A stretch of 64,000 bases of DNA from Sycobia sp. Sy_11 (Eukaryota > Arthropoda > Insecta > Hymenoptera > Epichrysomallidae): the NCBI GenBank assembly GCA_018907035.1, contig JACCIC010000280.1, forward strand, positions 434,001-498,000. Direction: 5' to 3'. The notes beneath the pieces were generated by a model. The model searched no databases, was not told where the DNA came from, and saw nothing but the letters and a program-made list of their open reading frames with translations. Below, piece by piece: positions 42,591 to 53,739 of this stretch; positions within the stretch are counted from its first letter, which is position 1, and every line of letters starts with the position of its first letter. Position numbers and translations under genes: made by a program.

Positions 42591-44770
42591 ATTATTGCTT
42601 AAATACTTTGTTTATGTATAGTCAATTTATTGATGTTGTTTTGATTGTTAATTAATTATTATTCTATTTGTAAATCACTTCTATATATCCTCTATGGCTT
42701 CATGCTGCTAAGATTTTACAATCCTGTGTTAACGTACATTATTGTTACTTTACCTTATATAAATGCAGACTTACCATATGAGTTTTATGTTATGTAATAT
42801 TGCTTATATATTTAATTATTATTTTACCTGTAAAAAGAAGTTGTGTAAATGGCTTACCGGCTATTTTTACTACGACCGTTAAGTTTTAAACCAAAAGAAG
42901 TTATATATCCAGATTGTGATGGTCACAGAGTTGTTTAGTTGATTATTTATTTATTCGACCTCTTTATTTATTATAAATTAATTAATATTATGCTTGATTC
43001 GTGGTCATGCTAACTTTTTATTACACCCTTGTTTTTCTTTTCTTAAAACTTCCCTCGTAACAGAAACGCATTTTTACTCATACATAAATTTTTGTATAAC
43101 AGTCATATTAACTTCACACTGTGCAATTATCAATTATTTGTTGATCACTTGTTTAGCTTCCAGTTCTTCTGCTTATCGTCAAGATATTTTATAGTAAAAG
43201 CGTGGTATTTTATAATTGATTCTGTCTGGCTGTATGTTGCATGTGACAGAGACAGCGTGTGATTTCAAAATTACTCTTAAAGTATTTTTACAAAAATTTA
43301 TAATTATTTATAAATGTTTGTTCACGTTGATATTCACTATTGCTGTGGTTACCAAACATGTAATGCCCTTGGTTTGGTCAGAAAATTCCTTTTCTTTCCC
43401 ACACTTTTGACACTTTCAAAATGTTCACCTATATGTGCTTCACTTGTCATTTAGGCTATACGTACCATCAATACTTGGTAGAGCAGACAGGTCTAAATCT
43501 TTTGTACTTATTAACATCTCTTACACTTTTACTGGTTTATATCAAGCATTATAAAATGCTATAATAAGGAGGTATGTATTCGCTGGAATTTTCGCTGATC
43601 ACTTTAATTTGCACAGTAATGATTTATGCAACAAACATACAGACAAACACTTATATCACTTCTTATTATATGTAAAAAAACACTAAAATGCACATCTAAT
43701 ATTTAAGTTATTGTGTATGGATCCTCTTCCTACAATTCAACTTTCTAGCTATTAAAAGAAAATAGATTGTCTCAGCAATTATTCAGTTTATTGCCACTTG
43801 TATGGCTACTTGAGAACCTCTTTTTACCATTAAGTTTTTTCCTGTCGAAATTTGTTCTTCTGGCTAAATGTCTTTCAATCTTTATTTTCTCCATAGATAT
43901 GATTGTACTGAGCTACATATGTCTCTCTGAATTAGGGAATTTAGCTTTTTGCTAATGTTTTTATGTCTATCAAAATCTACATATGTAATGACAACTATAT
44001 AGCGTATCAGCTGTCAGCTGGTACGGCTTAATCACATAGGCTTACCATGCCAGTATGCTTTACTTGATTTTATTGTTCAGTTTTTTTTTCATTCAGGGAC
44101 ATTTGCCCCTAGCTTCTTCAAGCTAGTGAGCTGGAACGACAGGAAGAATGGCAATCGTACACTGTTCAGAGTTTGAATTGATTTGAAAAACTATGTATAT
44201 AATAAATGTTTAAAAAAGAAAATTATACGACATGAAATATAATACAGAAAAATAAAAACAGATATAATAAATATTATAAATAATTTCATATAGATTTTAA
44301 AAAATTGCAATAAATATTTAGATCAATAGTATATATTTTATATATTGCAACATGCAAATATGACATAAAGAGACAACACTTGTATTTGATTATTAAGCAA
44401 TTTAAAATTATATCATTCTAAAAAAGTATTTATATACGGCAATATATATTCGACGGGGACACGATTTTGCTTAGTATTTCTATTTGCATATCGAGAGGGA
44501 GAAAGTGAAAAATTTTCTTTTAACATGAGGGGAGAGGGGGGGACTATTTTTATAGTTCGTACAACGCTTGTGTCTGTTACACGCAAAGGCGCTACTGCGC
44601 ATATTCGTGTACCGCTCTCCAACATGGCTGTTTGTACTTGCCACGTGGCGTATTACACGGCGCGTTCTCGCTGTTCGTATTCATGTTTCTGTTTTGGACC
44701 GCGACTCTGTTTCTGCGCTTTCTATCCGGAAAAAACTTTTACTTATATGATCTTGTCCGACGGGCCTCAT
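42591..44770 (-). other. Presumed 5' leader of gypsy A
   Basis: AT-rich, no domain-bearing ORF on either strand. It lies between the hammerhead repeat and the primer-binding site of gypsy A. From about 44,430 it becomes GC-richer towards the LTR. Confidence 0.45.
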
Positions 44771-44783
44771 TTATTGGGCGCCA
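44771..44783 (-). promoter_or_regulatory. Primer-binding site of gypsy A
   Basis: Minus strand TGGCGCCCAATAA begins 4 nt after the LTR end. TGGCGCC is complementary to the 3' end of the tRNA used by many gypsy elements (tRNA-Lys type). Confidence 0.6.
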
Positions 44784-44787
44784 CTTT

Positions 44788-45544
44788 ATAACCCGACTTT
44801 AGCGGGTTACTTATCTTAATATCTCACGTGGCGTCAACGTCGCTGGAACGAGAGAAGGGGGGAACGGGAAACTGGAAACGCGAACAAGGATAGATGGGTT
44901 CCGCGGACAAGGAGTGATGCGGTAGGACAGGGGGGAAAGGGGGGACGCGGTGTAGTCTACAGCTAGACGTTCGCACGCACGCGCTCACAGGGGGACGCAT
45001 AATTTACACATTTATAACTTGGAAGGCTACTTGCCGAAGGGTCCTCGGCGCCGCTGCTTCCTCTCGATCGCGTGGCTTCCTCTCGTCCGGGTGGTGCTTT
45101 CTTGCTCCCTCTCTCTCTCTCTCTGTTTCACTCTATCTTTCTCTCTCTTTCTTCTGTGCGGGGCTATCTTCCCTCCTTCCTTCCTTCTCGTATTCTTGCT
45201 GAGCCTTCAGGCCCAGGGGCGGTGCTGGTTCAGGACGACCGCGGGGACGGTCGTGGATCAGGCGTTGCTGTTGAGGTCGTCGTCGACGTATGCACGGCTG
45301 GCGCGTGGAAATGATCGGAATGCGGGTGGCAACCGGATCGGAGAAGTGTTAGATAGTTTTGGTGACAACTCGGCTCGATACGTCAGATCTCCTCGACGGC
45401 TCCGGAAAGAAGGAGAAGGTGAACTTGCGCTTCCTTCTCGCGGGCGAACGTCGCGCACTCTCGCGGCTCGTGCTTCGCGTATTTTCGCCGTAACGCGCGA
45501 ACGCTCGGTTTTGCAACCGCGGACCGGCCATTTGGTCGGTCACA
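44788..45544 (-). repeat. 5' LTR of gypsy A
   Basis: On the minus strand it starts TGTGACCGACC right after (TA)n (45,545-45,572) and ends with the same AACCCG...CGGGTT hairpin as the 3' LTR. About 160 bp shorter than the 3' LTR because of indels. Confidence 0.78.
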
Positions 45545-45576
<32 letters not shown>

Positions 45577-46859
45577 TGTAACGTTGTGGCCTTTGCCCTG
45601 GCTGCCGCTACAAAATATACTCTCACTTTCAGCACCTACCTGCTGATTCCTCCGGCGGATGATGGTTCGTCCTCTCTCTACGAGGGGGTCCGCTGATAGA
45701 GCGGGGCAACCCTAAATTAAAGAATCGAAATGTGGGGGGGGGGGGGCGGCCGTCAATAAGAACACCACGTTCACTAATATAAGTTACTTTTTATTCGCGC
45801 AGCTGTACTCCTTCGATCGTCTTCTCTCTCTTTCTCACCCTCGCGCACTCTCGATATCGCGCACACACACTCTCGGGCACGAGGTGCACACACTCGATCT
45901 CTGTCTCTCAAACTCCCGGTCTCGCTATTCGCTCTCTCACTCGTACTCGGAGTCCGTTCCGCGGCGCACGTACTCTGATTCTCTCTCTCTCTCACACACA
46001 CACGCCCATACTGACTGACCCGCGGTCTTCATCTCTGGGCGGCCGACTCTTTTCCTGGAGTAGCTTTCTATCACGCGCGCGCACGTCGTCGTATCCGCGT
46101 ACACGCCGCCGTCGCTACGCGATCTGTGGCCCGGACTTACAATCTATGCTATCGCGGCCGCCAGTACTCACCGTGCTGTCGTCGGCTGTCAATGAAAGGC
46201 GCTAGCTAAATCTTTGTCTCCTCGGGCTGGTCATGATCGCCTCAGGTGATCTTCGCGGTCACCTCCCTCGTCCGGCCTTGGACACTCGGGCTCGCATGAG
46301 CTCTATTAGTTGCTTCCTCTTCCTCGCGGTGCAGGTTTGGCGGTCCGCCAACTACGTAGCCGGCGTCGCGATATTTCACGGAACTCTCATACCTCGCAAC
46401 TCTGCACCCGCGTTTCCCGAACTCGTCTCTCGTCTCTCAAAATTGTCTCTCAAAGTCGCGGGGTTATCGGAGAAGCGAATAAACACTGAGAAATTGCTAA
46501 ACACGGCTAGATGATAATCACCAATTCAACATGACACGGAAAAAGCCTCGCAAACTTTCTGTATCTCGCTTCACGGTCGAACATATATTAATTGTCTCTC
46601 TCCTCGCCGCGTCTTCCCCTCTCCCCTCTCTTCAGCGGGCCCTCTCCTTTCTCTCGCTCTGTCGCACAGCGGCGGCATACGCTTCTCGTTCTCATTGCAA
46701 CGCGTGCGCGTGCATCGTTTCGGCTTGTATTCGGGCTCCTCTCTTCTTGCTGCGGGTTCACTCGGCAGTACCTCGAAAAATCAAAAATGTCGATTAATGA
46801 TTAATTCGTATACCTTCTTCCGAGGTACCCAGGGCAGAGGCTGTCGTTCGTTGTGATTT
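45577..46859 (-). repeat. Presumed 3' LTR of gypsy C
   Basis: 46,549-46,859 matches 51,972-52,282 in the same orientation at roughly 85-90 percent by eye. The rest, down to 45,577, has no second copy to compare with because the 5' LTR is truncated. It contains a G13 run (about 45,734), CT/CA-rich stretches (45,820-46,010) and no believable ORF. Confidence 0.5.
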
Positions 46860-47149
46860 ATGATAGATTAATAATAATAATACTAATTACAACATAAAAC
46901 TTAATCTACGGACTAATTATCCTAATACTCGCAATTCGTTGGTCGTCCCGCCCCGGATTACGCGTTCGGAATGTCTACCGTTCGCGAACTATTTATTATT
47001 ACTATCTACATACATTATTACCTATATTTATATATTATTATTATTTTCTTTTATGTTTCTACCCTAAGCGACAATTCACTATGAACTATCTTACCCATTT
47101 ACTACTAACTGTCTTATTCAAATTACGCGTCCCAAATACGACCCCTACT
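46860..47149 (-). other. AT-rich stretch between the last ORF and 3' LTR of gypsy C
   Basis: Contains (TTA)n-like patches; no ORF and no obvious polypurine tract. Confidence 0.5.
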
Positions 47150-48515
47150 TCATTTGGTCTTACCTTCTTTCTGTCTCTTGGTCTCTTCTCTCGGGCTAGT
47201 ACGTCTTCTTCTCTCTTCTCTCTCCTGGGCTGCGCTCTCTGCTCGACGAGCTAAGTGGTGGCGGTCTAATGTCGCCGGGCCACAAGCTCCGCCAGGCTGG
47301 CCTCCATCATCACGTCCTGCACTTCCGTTGGCAGGTCCTTTAATTCCTGCCAAGCTTCGATCAGCCGACGTCGCTGGACCATGGTTATCGTCCGGTTGAC
47401 CTCGGTCCAAACCGACATCAGCCGATTGCGCAGTGACCTGGGAGGTGTCGGGTGCTGCGCAGCAGTGTCCTTTGTTCTTCGACCGACTGTCCTGTTGCGG
47501 GCTCCTCTCGCGGTCCTTGGGAGTTGGCCGGCTGCTCTTCGTTTACCTCTGTCCTTTTGGATCCTCTAGCAGGCTGCCTAATCAGCCGTATGGGTTGTGC
47601 CTCGTCCGCTCCCCTTTGCACGCGGTATACCTCCGCGCATCGTGGGCACTCATCCACTAGAGCGGCCCTCCGTCCCCAGTTTGCGCAATAAGTTTTCGGC
47701 GGTCTAAGACAACGACGAATGGATTAGCTCGTCGCTGGCCTGCCTCGCTGCGAGGCTCCAAGGCAGGTGACTCCGAAGGCTCTACTCGGGCTATTCTTGG
47801 GGACTCGTAGTCTCCCTCCTCCAGATGCCGGTCGGGATTATAGCTTCGCCACCGACCGTTCGGACCCCTCATCCGGGGGTAGAGTTCGGTGTCAAGGGTA
47901 TCTCTCGGCTCCCTGGGCAACGGCTACCATATGGGGATGGGTCGGGGCAAGTCCTCCTCTGCCGGCGGTGCTCTCATCGGGCGTTCCCCATCGGGCTTCG
48001 GTGGTGGGACGGCCAGCCCATCTGGCTGTGACCTGGCTCCCTCCTCTTCTCTTAGGTTATCTCCCTCGGGCTCCGCGTCCGTCGCGGGTGGTGAGCGTGG
48101 GGGCTCACCGAACTCGCAGGCCCCCTTCTCGGGCTCGGCGGATCCTGGGTCCTGTTGCACTACTACTGGGTCCTCCGCCCTGTGCAGGCTGCTCCGCGGG
48201 ATCAACTCCTCCGGTTTGATGTCGATCGGGGACGCTCCTACGTCCCCGTCTACCTCCCACTTGTCGAACTCGGGGGCCGGAGGGGCGCGTGTTCGTCGCC
48301 GATCGCCGCACGGGCTCGAACTGCTCCGGAGGTGCTTGATAAATCACCTCCGGGCGAATCTCCGCGGATGGTCCCGGTAGCGGCCAAGTCAGGCCTTCGC
48401 CAGAGGTCGCCTCATGGGGAGGGGAGTACTCGCATTCCGGCTGGTGACGGGGCCCTTGGCCTCTTGCCCTTCCTCTTGCCGCCCCGCGTCGTCTCGTGGC
48501 TGGACCTGAAATCAA
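47150..48515 (-). pseudogene. Pro/Arg-rich ORF region downstream of gypsy C integrase
   Basis: A run of overlapping GC-rich minus-strand open frames (48,515-48,105; 48,205-47,924; 47,920-47,657; 47,657-47,418; 47,410-47,150), two of them in one frame separated by a single stop. Compositions are Pro, Arg, Glu and Gly rich; one segment reads NPFVVVLDRRKLIAQ and another DECPRCAEVYRVQ. No signal peptide or membrane segment argues for a functional env. It may be a third ORF of the element in env position, or an extended pol C-terminus. I do not recognise it. Confidence 0.4.
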
Positions 48516-48580
48516 AAAGAATGACGATTAGACTGAGAGCTCTGCAAGTTCGCGTTTGCCTATACATGATCCGTTGGCGG

Positions 48581-49538
48581 CTACCTCCGCTGCGCTCTGT
48601 ACTTCTTCAGCTCATTCACATGAGCCGTCGCTATTCTTCTCGCATCTCCCATAGCTAGTACGTATACCGTCGGCAATTTCACCTCCGTGATTTCGAATGG
48701 CCCTTCGTACTTTTGCGCCAATTTTGCTGAAAATCCTTGCGCTGCGATCAACAGCACGTGTACTTGGCATTCCTCGAGTACCTGTGTTAGTACCTTGTTG
48801 TCAAACTCTTTCCCGTTGTCAGTCAGTAGACAATTCGGAGTCTCCCACCGGAAGAGAATGAGTTCTTCCAAGGCTCGCGCGACTGTCTTCCCGTTCGCAG
48901 TTCACAGGGTTTCATCTCAATCCATCTGGTGAATAAATTTTGAAACACCAAGATATAGCGATATTCTCCTTTACTCTTGGGGAACTCGTCATATCTGCTG
49001 CCACGACCGCCCACGGGCGTTCTACGATTCTCTGATCGATGAAGCCTACCGGACCAGTCTGCGACACTTTATATCTCTGGCACTCTTCACAGCTGCCGAC
49101 GTAGTCATAGACATCATGCCATACCCCTGGCCAATAGTACTAGCGGGCTACTCTGTCATAAGTCTTTTCGACTCCCAAATGACCTGACGAGGCTCTGCTA
49201 TGCGCTTCCTCCAGTACTCTTCTCTGGGCTTCGACCGACACCACGGGCCGCCATCCTTCCTGAGGTAATTGGATGGGATCAAGTAGCCGATCTTTACAAT
49301 GCTTATAGAGTAGTCCATTTTCGACCCTCCAGCTGACGAACTTGCTGAGGTTACTTTGCACCTCCTGTACTCTCTGCAGGTACCAGGAGTCATCTATTTT
49401 CTCAAACACAGCAATCTCGTCCTCTTCACCTACTCCTCGTGATAAGGCGTCAGGGACGTGGTGCATAGCTTCTTTATGATGGAGTATTTGGAAGCTCCAT
49501 TGTTGCATCTCTGGTGCCCATGTCGCTAAGCGTCCCAT
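48581..49538 (-). pseudogene. gypsy C pol: zinc domain and integrase, deleted
   Basis: 49,538-49,140 holds MGRLATWAPEMQQW, the pre-integrase linker and AHSRASSGHLGVEKTYDRVAR, the His pair of the H2C2 domain; the Cys pair follows after a stop (SCEECQRYK). 49,014-48,823 shows YRYILVFQNLFTRWIE in another frame. 48,871-48,581 has NCLLTDNGKEFDNK (second catalytic Asp), then an internal deletion to GFSAKLAQKYEGPFEITEV, the C-terminal fold normally about 150 residues further on. The catalytic Glu is lost. Confidence 0.82.
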
Positions 49539-49640
49539 TGGCTCTCTTAAGTTCTGGAGCTATCGCAAAGCCGTGTGATCCGTTATGGCCTTAAACTGGT
49601 AACCTTCAAGGTACGGACGCAGATTTTTGATGGCCTAGTG

Positions 49641-49975
49641 CTAGGTATGCCTTCTCGGACGTCTGTAATTTCTCTCCGCGGGCGTCAATATTCTGCTGAT
49701 GTATACGATGGGGTGCTCTCTGTCCTTGAACTCTTGCGTGAGCACAGCCCCAATCACATAGTCATTCGCATCACTCTGGACGGTGCACTCTCGGACAAAA
49801 TCAGGTCGCGCTAGCACAGGCGCTCGTATTAAGGCTGTGTTCAATGTCTGAAATACCTTCTCTTGATCCTCGCCCCATATCCACGCTTGATTATTTTTCA
49901 GCAGCTTACACAGTGGCACTTTGATCTGTGAATCATGCTCGTTGAAACGGGCATACCACCCTTACCATACTCCAC
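49641..49975 (-). pseudogene. gypsy C RT remnant and RNase H
   Basis: GWYARFNEHDSQIKVPLCKLL is the very end of the RT thumb, joined directly to the protease end at about 49,975. The whole catalytic palm (about 250 residues) is therefore deleted. RNase H follows with ECTVQSDANDYVIGAVL (Asp) and HPIVYISRILTPAERNY, and breaks off into another frame. Confidence 0.8.
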
Positions 49976-50574
49976 TCTCCTTCTCGAGCACGCCATAATC
50001 CACGGCCTAACTTGGCTTCGATATCACACGCATAACAGAAGTCCATGCCGAGTAGGACATCATAGTCGAGAGTATTAAGTGCTCTCACCCTCACGTAATC
50101 CTCGTGGCCTTCGATGTCCATTCGCATCTTTATATCTTCTGCTATGGTTACTCGGTCTCCCGTCGCTTCTTTGACGGTTGTGCACAACCTCTCTAGCCGA
50201 TCTTTGTATCTGGCTGTCAGTACAGGTCTGAAGAGTGTACACATAGCTCCTGCATCGAATAATGCACGGTATATCTCTCCTTCAATGCATATTCTAATAT
50301 AGCGTCTGTTCTCAGTCCTGTTTCCGGCTATCTTGTCCCTCGCGGGCTGCGTGGGGCTAGACGGCTCCTCGATTTTCGCTGGCCTAGTTTCTTCCTCATA
50401 TTCGCTACTCTCGTCTAGCTGAAACGGCTCTCTCGTTTTCAACGGCTGCGACGCTCTCGGGCAATCTCTCCACGTTGGCCCAGCTTCTTCCCAGTACTTC
50501 GACTCATGACTCTTGTTTTCGACTGTATGATGTACAGTCTCTCCCCCCTCCTGGACTGCAGAAGGTGGTTCCAC
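49933..50574 (-). pseudogene. gypsy C aspartic protease region
   Basis: RYIRICIEGEIYRALFDAGA carries the active-site motif F-D-A-G, followed by MCTLFRP. Later LNTLDYDVLLGMDFCYAC matches the L-L-G-x-D block. Upstream 100 residues are acidic and Pro/Ser-rich linker. The frame runs into the RT deletion junction. Confidence 0.8.
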
Positions 50575-50799
50575 CAGCTTATCAGTCTACTTGACAGAAA
50601 GCCGTTGCTGTGCCACGTTTTCACGCTCACGGGCCGGATAAAATTCGCGGGCTCCGGCGCTTAAAGTAGAATCAACTCTTTTGCGCACTCGGCTTGATGC
50701 TCTCTCGTCTATTGGTTCGCCGAGAGTCCCTGACTTCGTTCGGACGACTGGGGACTGCGCAGCCTGCCCGCGCTCTCGTTCTCCCACTGCGTGCGTCTT

Positions 50800-51971
50800 G
50801 CCGCACAGTTCGTACACGTTTGAAAAGTCACACCACGCGCTTGGCAGTCTTGACAAGCTTTTCCATCTATTATTTGTTGCTTTGGCTACGACTTATGTCA
50901 GCACTGTACTGAACTATGCCCGACTTGGTGACAAGTAAAGCAGTGTCGCCGCGGGCATTCTGCCGTTCGGTGCCCCGATACGTGGCAAGTATAACATATG
51001 CCGGTGAACTTTGTCTCCTTTGGCGGAGACGCCGGTCTCCTCTCGGACGCTTTCTCAAATTGCGCCCTTGGTCTCATCTGCATGAGAGAATACAGACCGG
51101 TCGCGGTGTGTATTCTCTCATCCATCTGATCGTTTCTTGTGTGCCGCCTAGATTCTTTTTTATCTCTTGGACATTATTGTTCGACGGTCGACTCTTCACA
51201 ATCTCGGTCCAAGTCTCTTGCTTCGTGCTGTTCGTGGAAATTCTATTTTCCTCGACTGCAGCGACTTGTCGATCCCGTTTCTTCCGCCGTTTTCGACGCT
51301 TTTTTCGGCTGTGACTTCGGTCCGTATCACTCTCGGACGAACTGCTATTGGACGACTGGCTCTTCGCGGCCAGAGGCGTTGTTTTCTTTGACCTACCTTT
51401 AGGTGCATGATAACCGCCTGCGGTATCTGGCATTTGTCCTTCGGTGGAGGCGGAGTATACCTTTTATCGTAGTCTATTTCCGTCTGTAATCTACGACCGT
51501 ACTTCTCTAAGTGACCCAGGGTATATATCGCCCTTTCTTTCAAATATTTCCTATATATTGGCCGTAGATTGCGATAGACTATTTTTAAAAGCCTTCACAC
51601 CGAAGGTTTCCTCTTGAATCGGCGAATAATGATGTTTAATCTTGTCATATACTGCGTGATGGTATATATTCGCCATCACCTTGGGTCTGTACTTTTCATT
51701 CGCTCCGCAGTTCGTCCCGATCGAGCGGCTTCGAGTACTGGTGTCACAGACGACATTTGAAATCTCTCCATGTATGCACATCATCTCGAATGCTCCTAAA
51801 CCACCTTCGAGTTTCGCGGCGCAAGGTGCATGACATGGCTTTGACCAAGGCTTCCAAGGCTTCCGATATTCCCAGACTATTTTGGCAGTCAATCAATTGC
51901 TCTAAGTATTCCTTCGGGTCATCACAGAATTCACCTGCAAATTTTATCCTCCAGATTTGCAGTGTTCTTAT
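50800..51971 (-). pseudogene. gypsy C gag with two CCHC knuckles, several frameshifts
   Basis: LQIWRIKFAGEFCDDPKEYL starts the capsid-like region directly after the LTR repeat (51,971), so the leader and gag start are deleted. The frame changes near 51,750 and 51,560 (NLRPIYRKYLKERAIYTLGHLE is a typical gag block). A Ser/Arg/Lys-rich stretch (SSSSESDTDRSHSRKKRRKR) follows, then CYTCHVSGHRTAEC and CFTCHQVGHSSVQC, both CX2CX4HX4C (51,010-50,900). After a stop an extra Cys cluster CQDCQARGVTFQTCTNC occurs near 50,840-50,790. Confidence 0.8.
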
Positions 51972-52287
51972 ATCGCAAACTCTCTGTATCTCGCTCGACG
52001 GTCGAACATACAATAATTGTCTCTCTCCTCGGCGCGTCTTCCCCTTCCCCCTCTTTTCACCGGACCCACTCCCTTCTCTAGCTCTGTCGTGCGGCGGCGG
52101 CATACACTTCTCGCTCTTGTTGCAATGCATGCGCGCGCATCGTTTCGGTTTGTATTCGGGCTCCTCTCTTCTTGTTGCGGTTTCACTCGGCAGTACCTCG
52201 AAAAATAAAAAATGTCGATTAATGATTAATTCGTACACCTTTTTTCGAGGTACTCGTGGCAGAGGCCGTCGTTCGTTGTGATTTCCG
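51972..52287 (-). repeat. 5' LTR remnant of gypsy C
   Basis: Direct repeat of 46,549-46,859. The outer end TGTGACGGAAATCAC abuts (TA)n. The remainder of the LTR and leader are missing, with gag beginning at its inner edge. Confidence 0.6.
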
Positions 52288-52289
52288 TC

Positions 52290-52341
<52 letters not shown>

Positions 52342-52347
<6 letters not shown>

Positions 52348-53041
52348 CGAGGTTCTTAGTAAAAGAACCCTGTTTGCAATCATTTCTTTTGTTCAAACTA
52401 AAAAAAACTCTTGTCACAATTCTGAAGTTAATATAATGTATAAAAACAAAAATCTAATTTGTCGTCACAAACTATATTCAGTATCATTTCGCATACAGAA
52501 CCATTTCATAAGAGATGGAGAAAGAAAGTCAGAGAGACGGAGAGAGAGAGAGAGAGATAGAGAGCGAGAGAGAGAGAGAGAGACAGATTTTCTCACGTAA
52601 GAGAAAATAAAATTTACAAAAATAAGAAGATATCGATAAGGTGTGAGTGTAATGTCAGATTAACCTGGGGAACAAAAAAGGTAATACCGACTGACGCCAC
52701 ACCTTCTTTAGGATACGAATCTCAAAGCATAAGACCATAATATGAACATTATGAAACGATGTGAACATTCGTTTGAGCTGGCCTGGTATTAATACATTAA
52801 GCGAACTACTTTGAGTTGATGTTCATGATTTAAGACGCCACCTAGTGGCCGCTGGTGGAACTGATTGTTAAAACCGTTAACTTAATTTATTGATGAAAGT
52901 AAAACGATTATCAATCAAAAACATAGCCTGTGTCCTTCCCAATATAATATAAAATCTATATGTCAAATTTTAGAACAATCGGTTCAGTAGTTTTTTTGGT
53001 TATCGTGTACAAACAAAAACACGCTTTGTCTTTTTAAATTA

Positions 53042-53085
<44 letters not shown>
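52342..53085 (+). repeat. Interspersed repeat E, right part
   Basis: Matches 59,072-59,750: agaaccctgtttgc, catttcttttgttcaaac, gtcgtcacaaactatattcagtat, a GA-rich patch (52,540-52,585), gacgccacctagtggccgctgg, and the 3' end caatcggttcagtagtttttt...aaacacgctttgtcttt followed by (TA)n. The ending resembles 3' tails of insect non-LTR elements or SINEs, but no RT is attached, so the class is open. Confidence 0.75.
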
Positions 53086-53086
<1 letters not shown>

Positions 53087-53445
53087 CTGTAGATCCCACA
53101 AACGCGAATGTAGTGAGCGAACTCGTAGGCTAAGAAATAAATGTTTGGTTCGTGCCGAGCGTCTGGTGCGCAATTGAAGGTATCTTTCCGTCAAATGACC
53201 TCTTACTCATATCCCTGTAATTCCAAGGCGCAACGAGCGAGACTGTCCGTGAAGTTGAGTAATGATTGCAGCCAACGGAAACTGCTCTAATCCGTTATCA
53301 CCTGAAAGTGGTAGCGCAGGACGTATAGGCGGAATTTACATACAGTCTATAGTATCGAAAGGCATTCACGTTTAGTGACCGAATAATTTCGTTCAGCCGC
53401 AGTCATGGTGCGACTAGTGTAGCCAAAGTCACTGTTGTCTTGCGT
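53086..53445. other. Stretch with no recognised gene
   Basis: Moderate GC content; nothing nameable between repeat E and the gag fragment. Confidence 0.5.
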
Positions 53446-53739
53446 TTAGCCTAAGTTGTGCCGTTGTGCTTCGCCAATGAATTCGGTTTGGAATCGCGTA
53501 TCGACTTCATAGCAGCTACGTATCGCGTGGTAGAACTCTCGGCACATATTCCAATCTTTCCGGGAAATGCTGTACAAATGCATGGCGACGCCGACTAATA
53601 TCTCAGTCATAGTATTAAGCATATCCTCATCTGTGAGCAGTGTCAACCTATGGCATTTCACGATTCTCTGAAGGAAGTCCTCGATGTTTTTTCCTTGGTG
53701 CCTTTGAACCAGCTTTCCATTGGCGCACAATTTTTCCAA
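53446..53739 (-). pseudogene. Solitary gypsy-type gag fragment
   Basis: GKNIEDFLQRIVKCHRLTLL, TDEDMLNTMTEILVGVAMHLY and FYHAIRSCYEVDTRFQTEF follow the pattern of the gypsy gag capsid-like domain (DFL.R...., L..AM..L..G.A..WY, F...F...YG.D..FQ). The conserved Trp is replaced (HLYSI). About 97 codons open; no pol or LTR adjoins. It is a different family from gypsy A and C gag. Confidence 0.7.

Larger units (their letters stand above)
22751..45544 (-). mobile_element. Ty3/gypsy retrotransposon A, split by a nested insertion
   Basis: Minus-strand element: 5' LTR 45,544-44,788, primer-binding site 44,783-44,771, leader, gag from 29,407, PR, RT, RNase H, integrase (to about 24,915), purine tract at about 23,683-23,672, 3' LTR 23,671-22,751. 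The leader is interrupted by the hammerhead repeat plus gypsy B (29,735 to about 42,590). Without that insert the element is about 10 kb. Both ends abut (TA)n tracts, as expected for gypsy-group elements that target TA-rich sites. The join is inferred from LTR homology, same orientation, PBS and PPT. All coding regions carry stops or frameshifts. Confidence 0.72.
45577..52287 (-). mobile_element. Ty3/gypsy retrotransposon C, internally deleted
   Basis: Minus-strand element between two (TA)n tracts (45,545-45,572 and 52,288-52,342). Order on the minus strand: 5' LTR remnant (52,287-51,972, starts TGTGACGGAAATCAC), gag, two CCHC knuckles, protease, a deletion that removes nearly all of RT, RNase H, zinc domain, integrase with a further deletion, a Pro/Arg-rich ORF region, then the 3' LTR region down to 45,577 (ends ...CGTTACA). 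The LTR limits are inferred from a 310-bp direct repeat and the TG...CA-type ends. Confidence 0.68.

Noticed and set aside
44086..44145. A hairpin-like sequence with gggacatttgcccc and gagctggaacgac, considered as a fourth hammerhead
   Set aside because: It lacks CUGAUGA and GAAA in the required order; only a superficial resemblance.
47150..48515. Envelope gene of gypsy C
   Set aside because: No signal peptide, membrane segment, furin-like site or fusion-peptide-like region is visible; kept only as an unrecognised ORF region.
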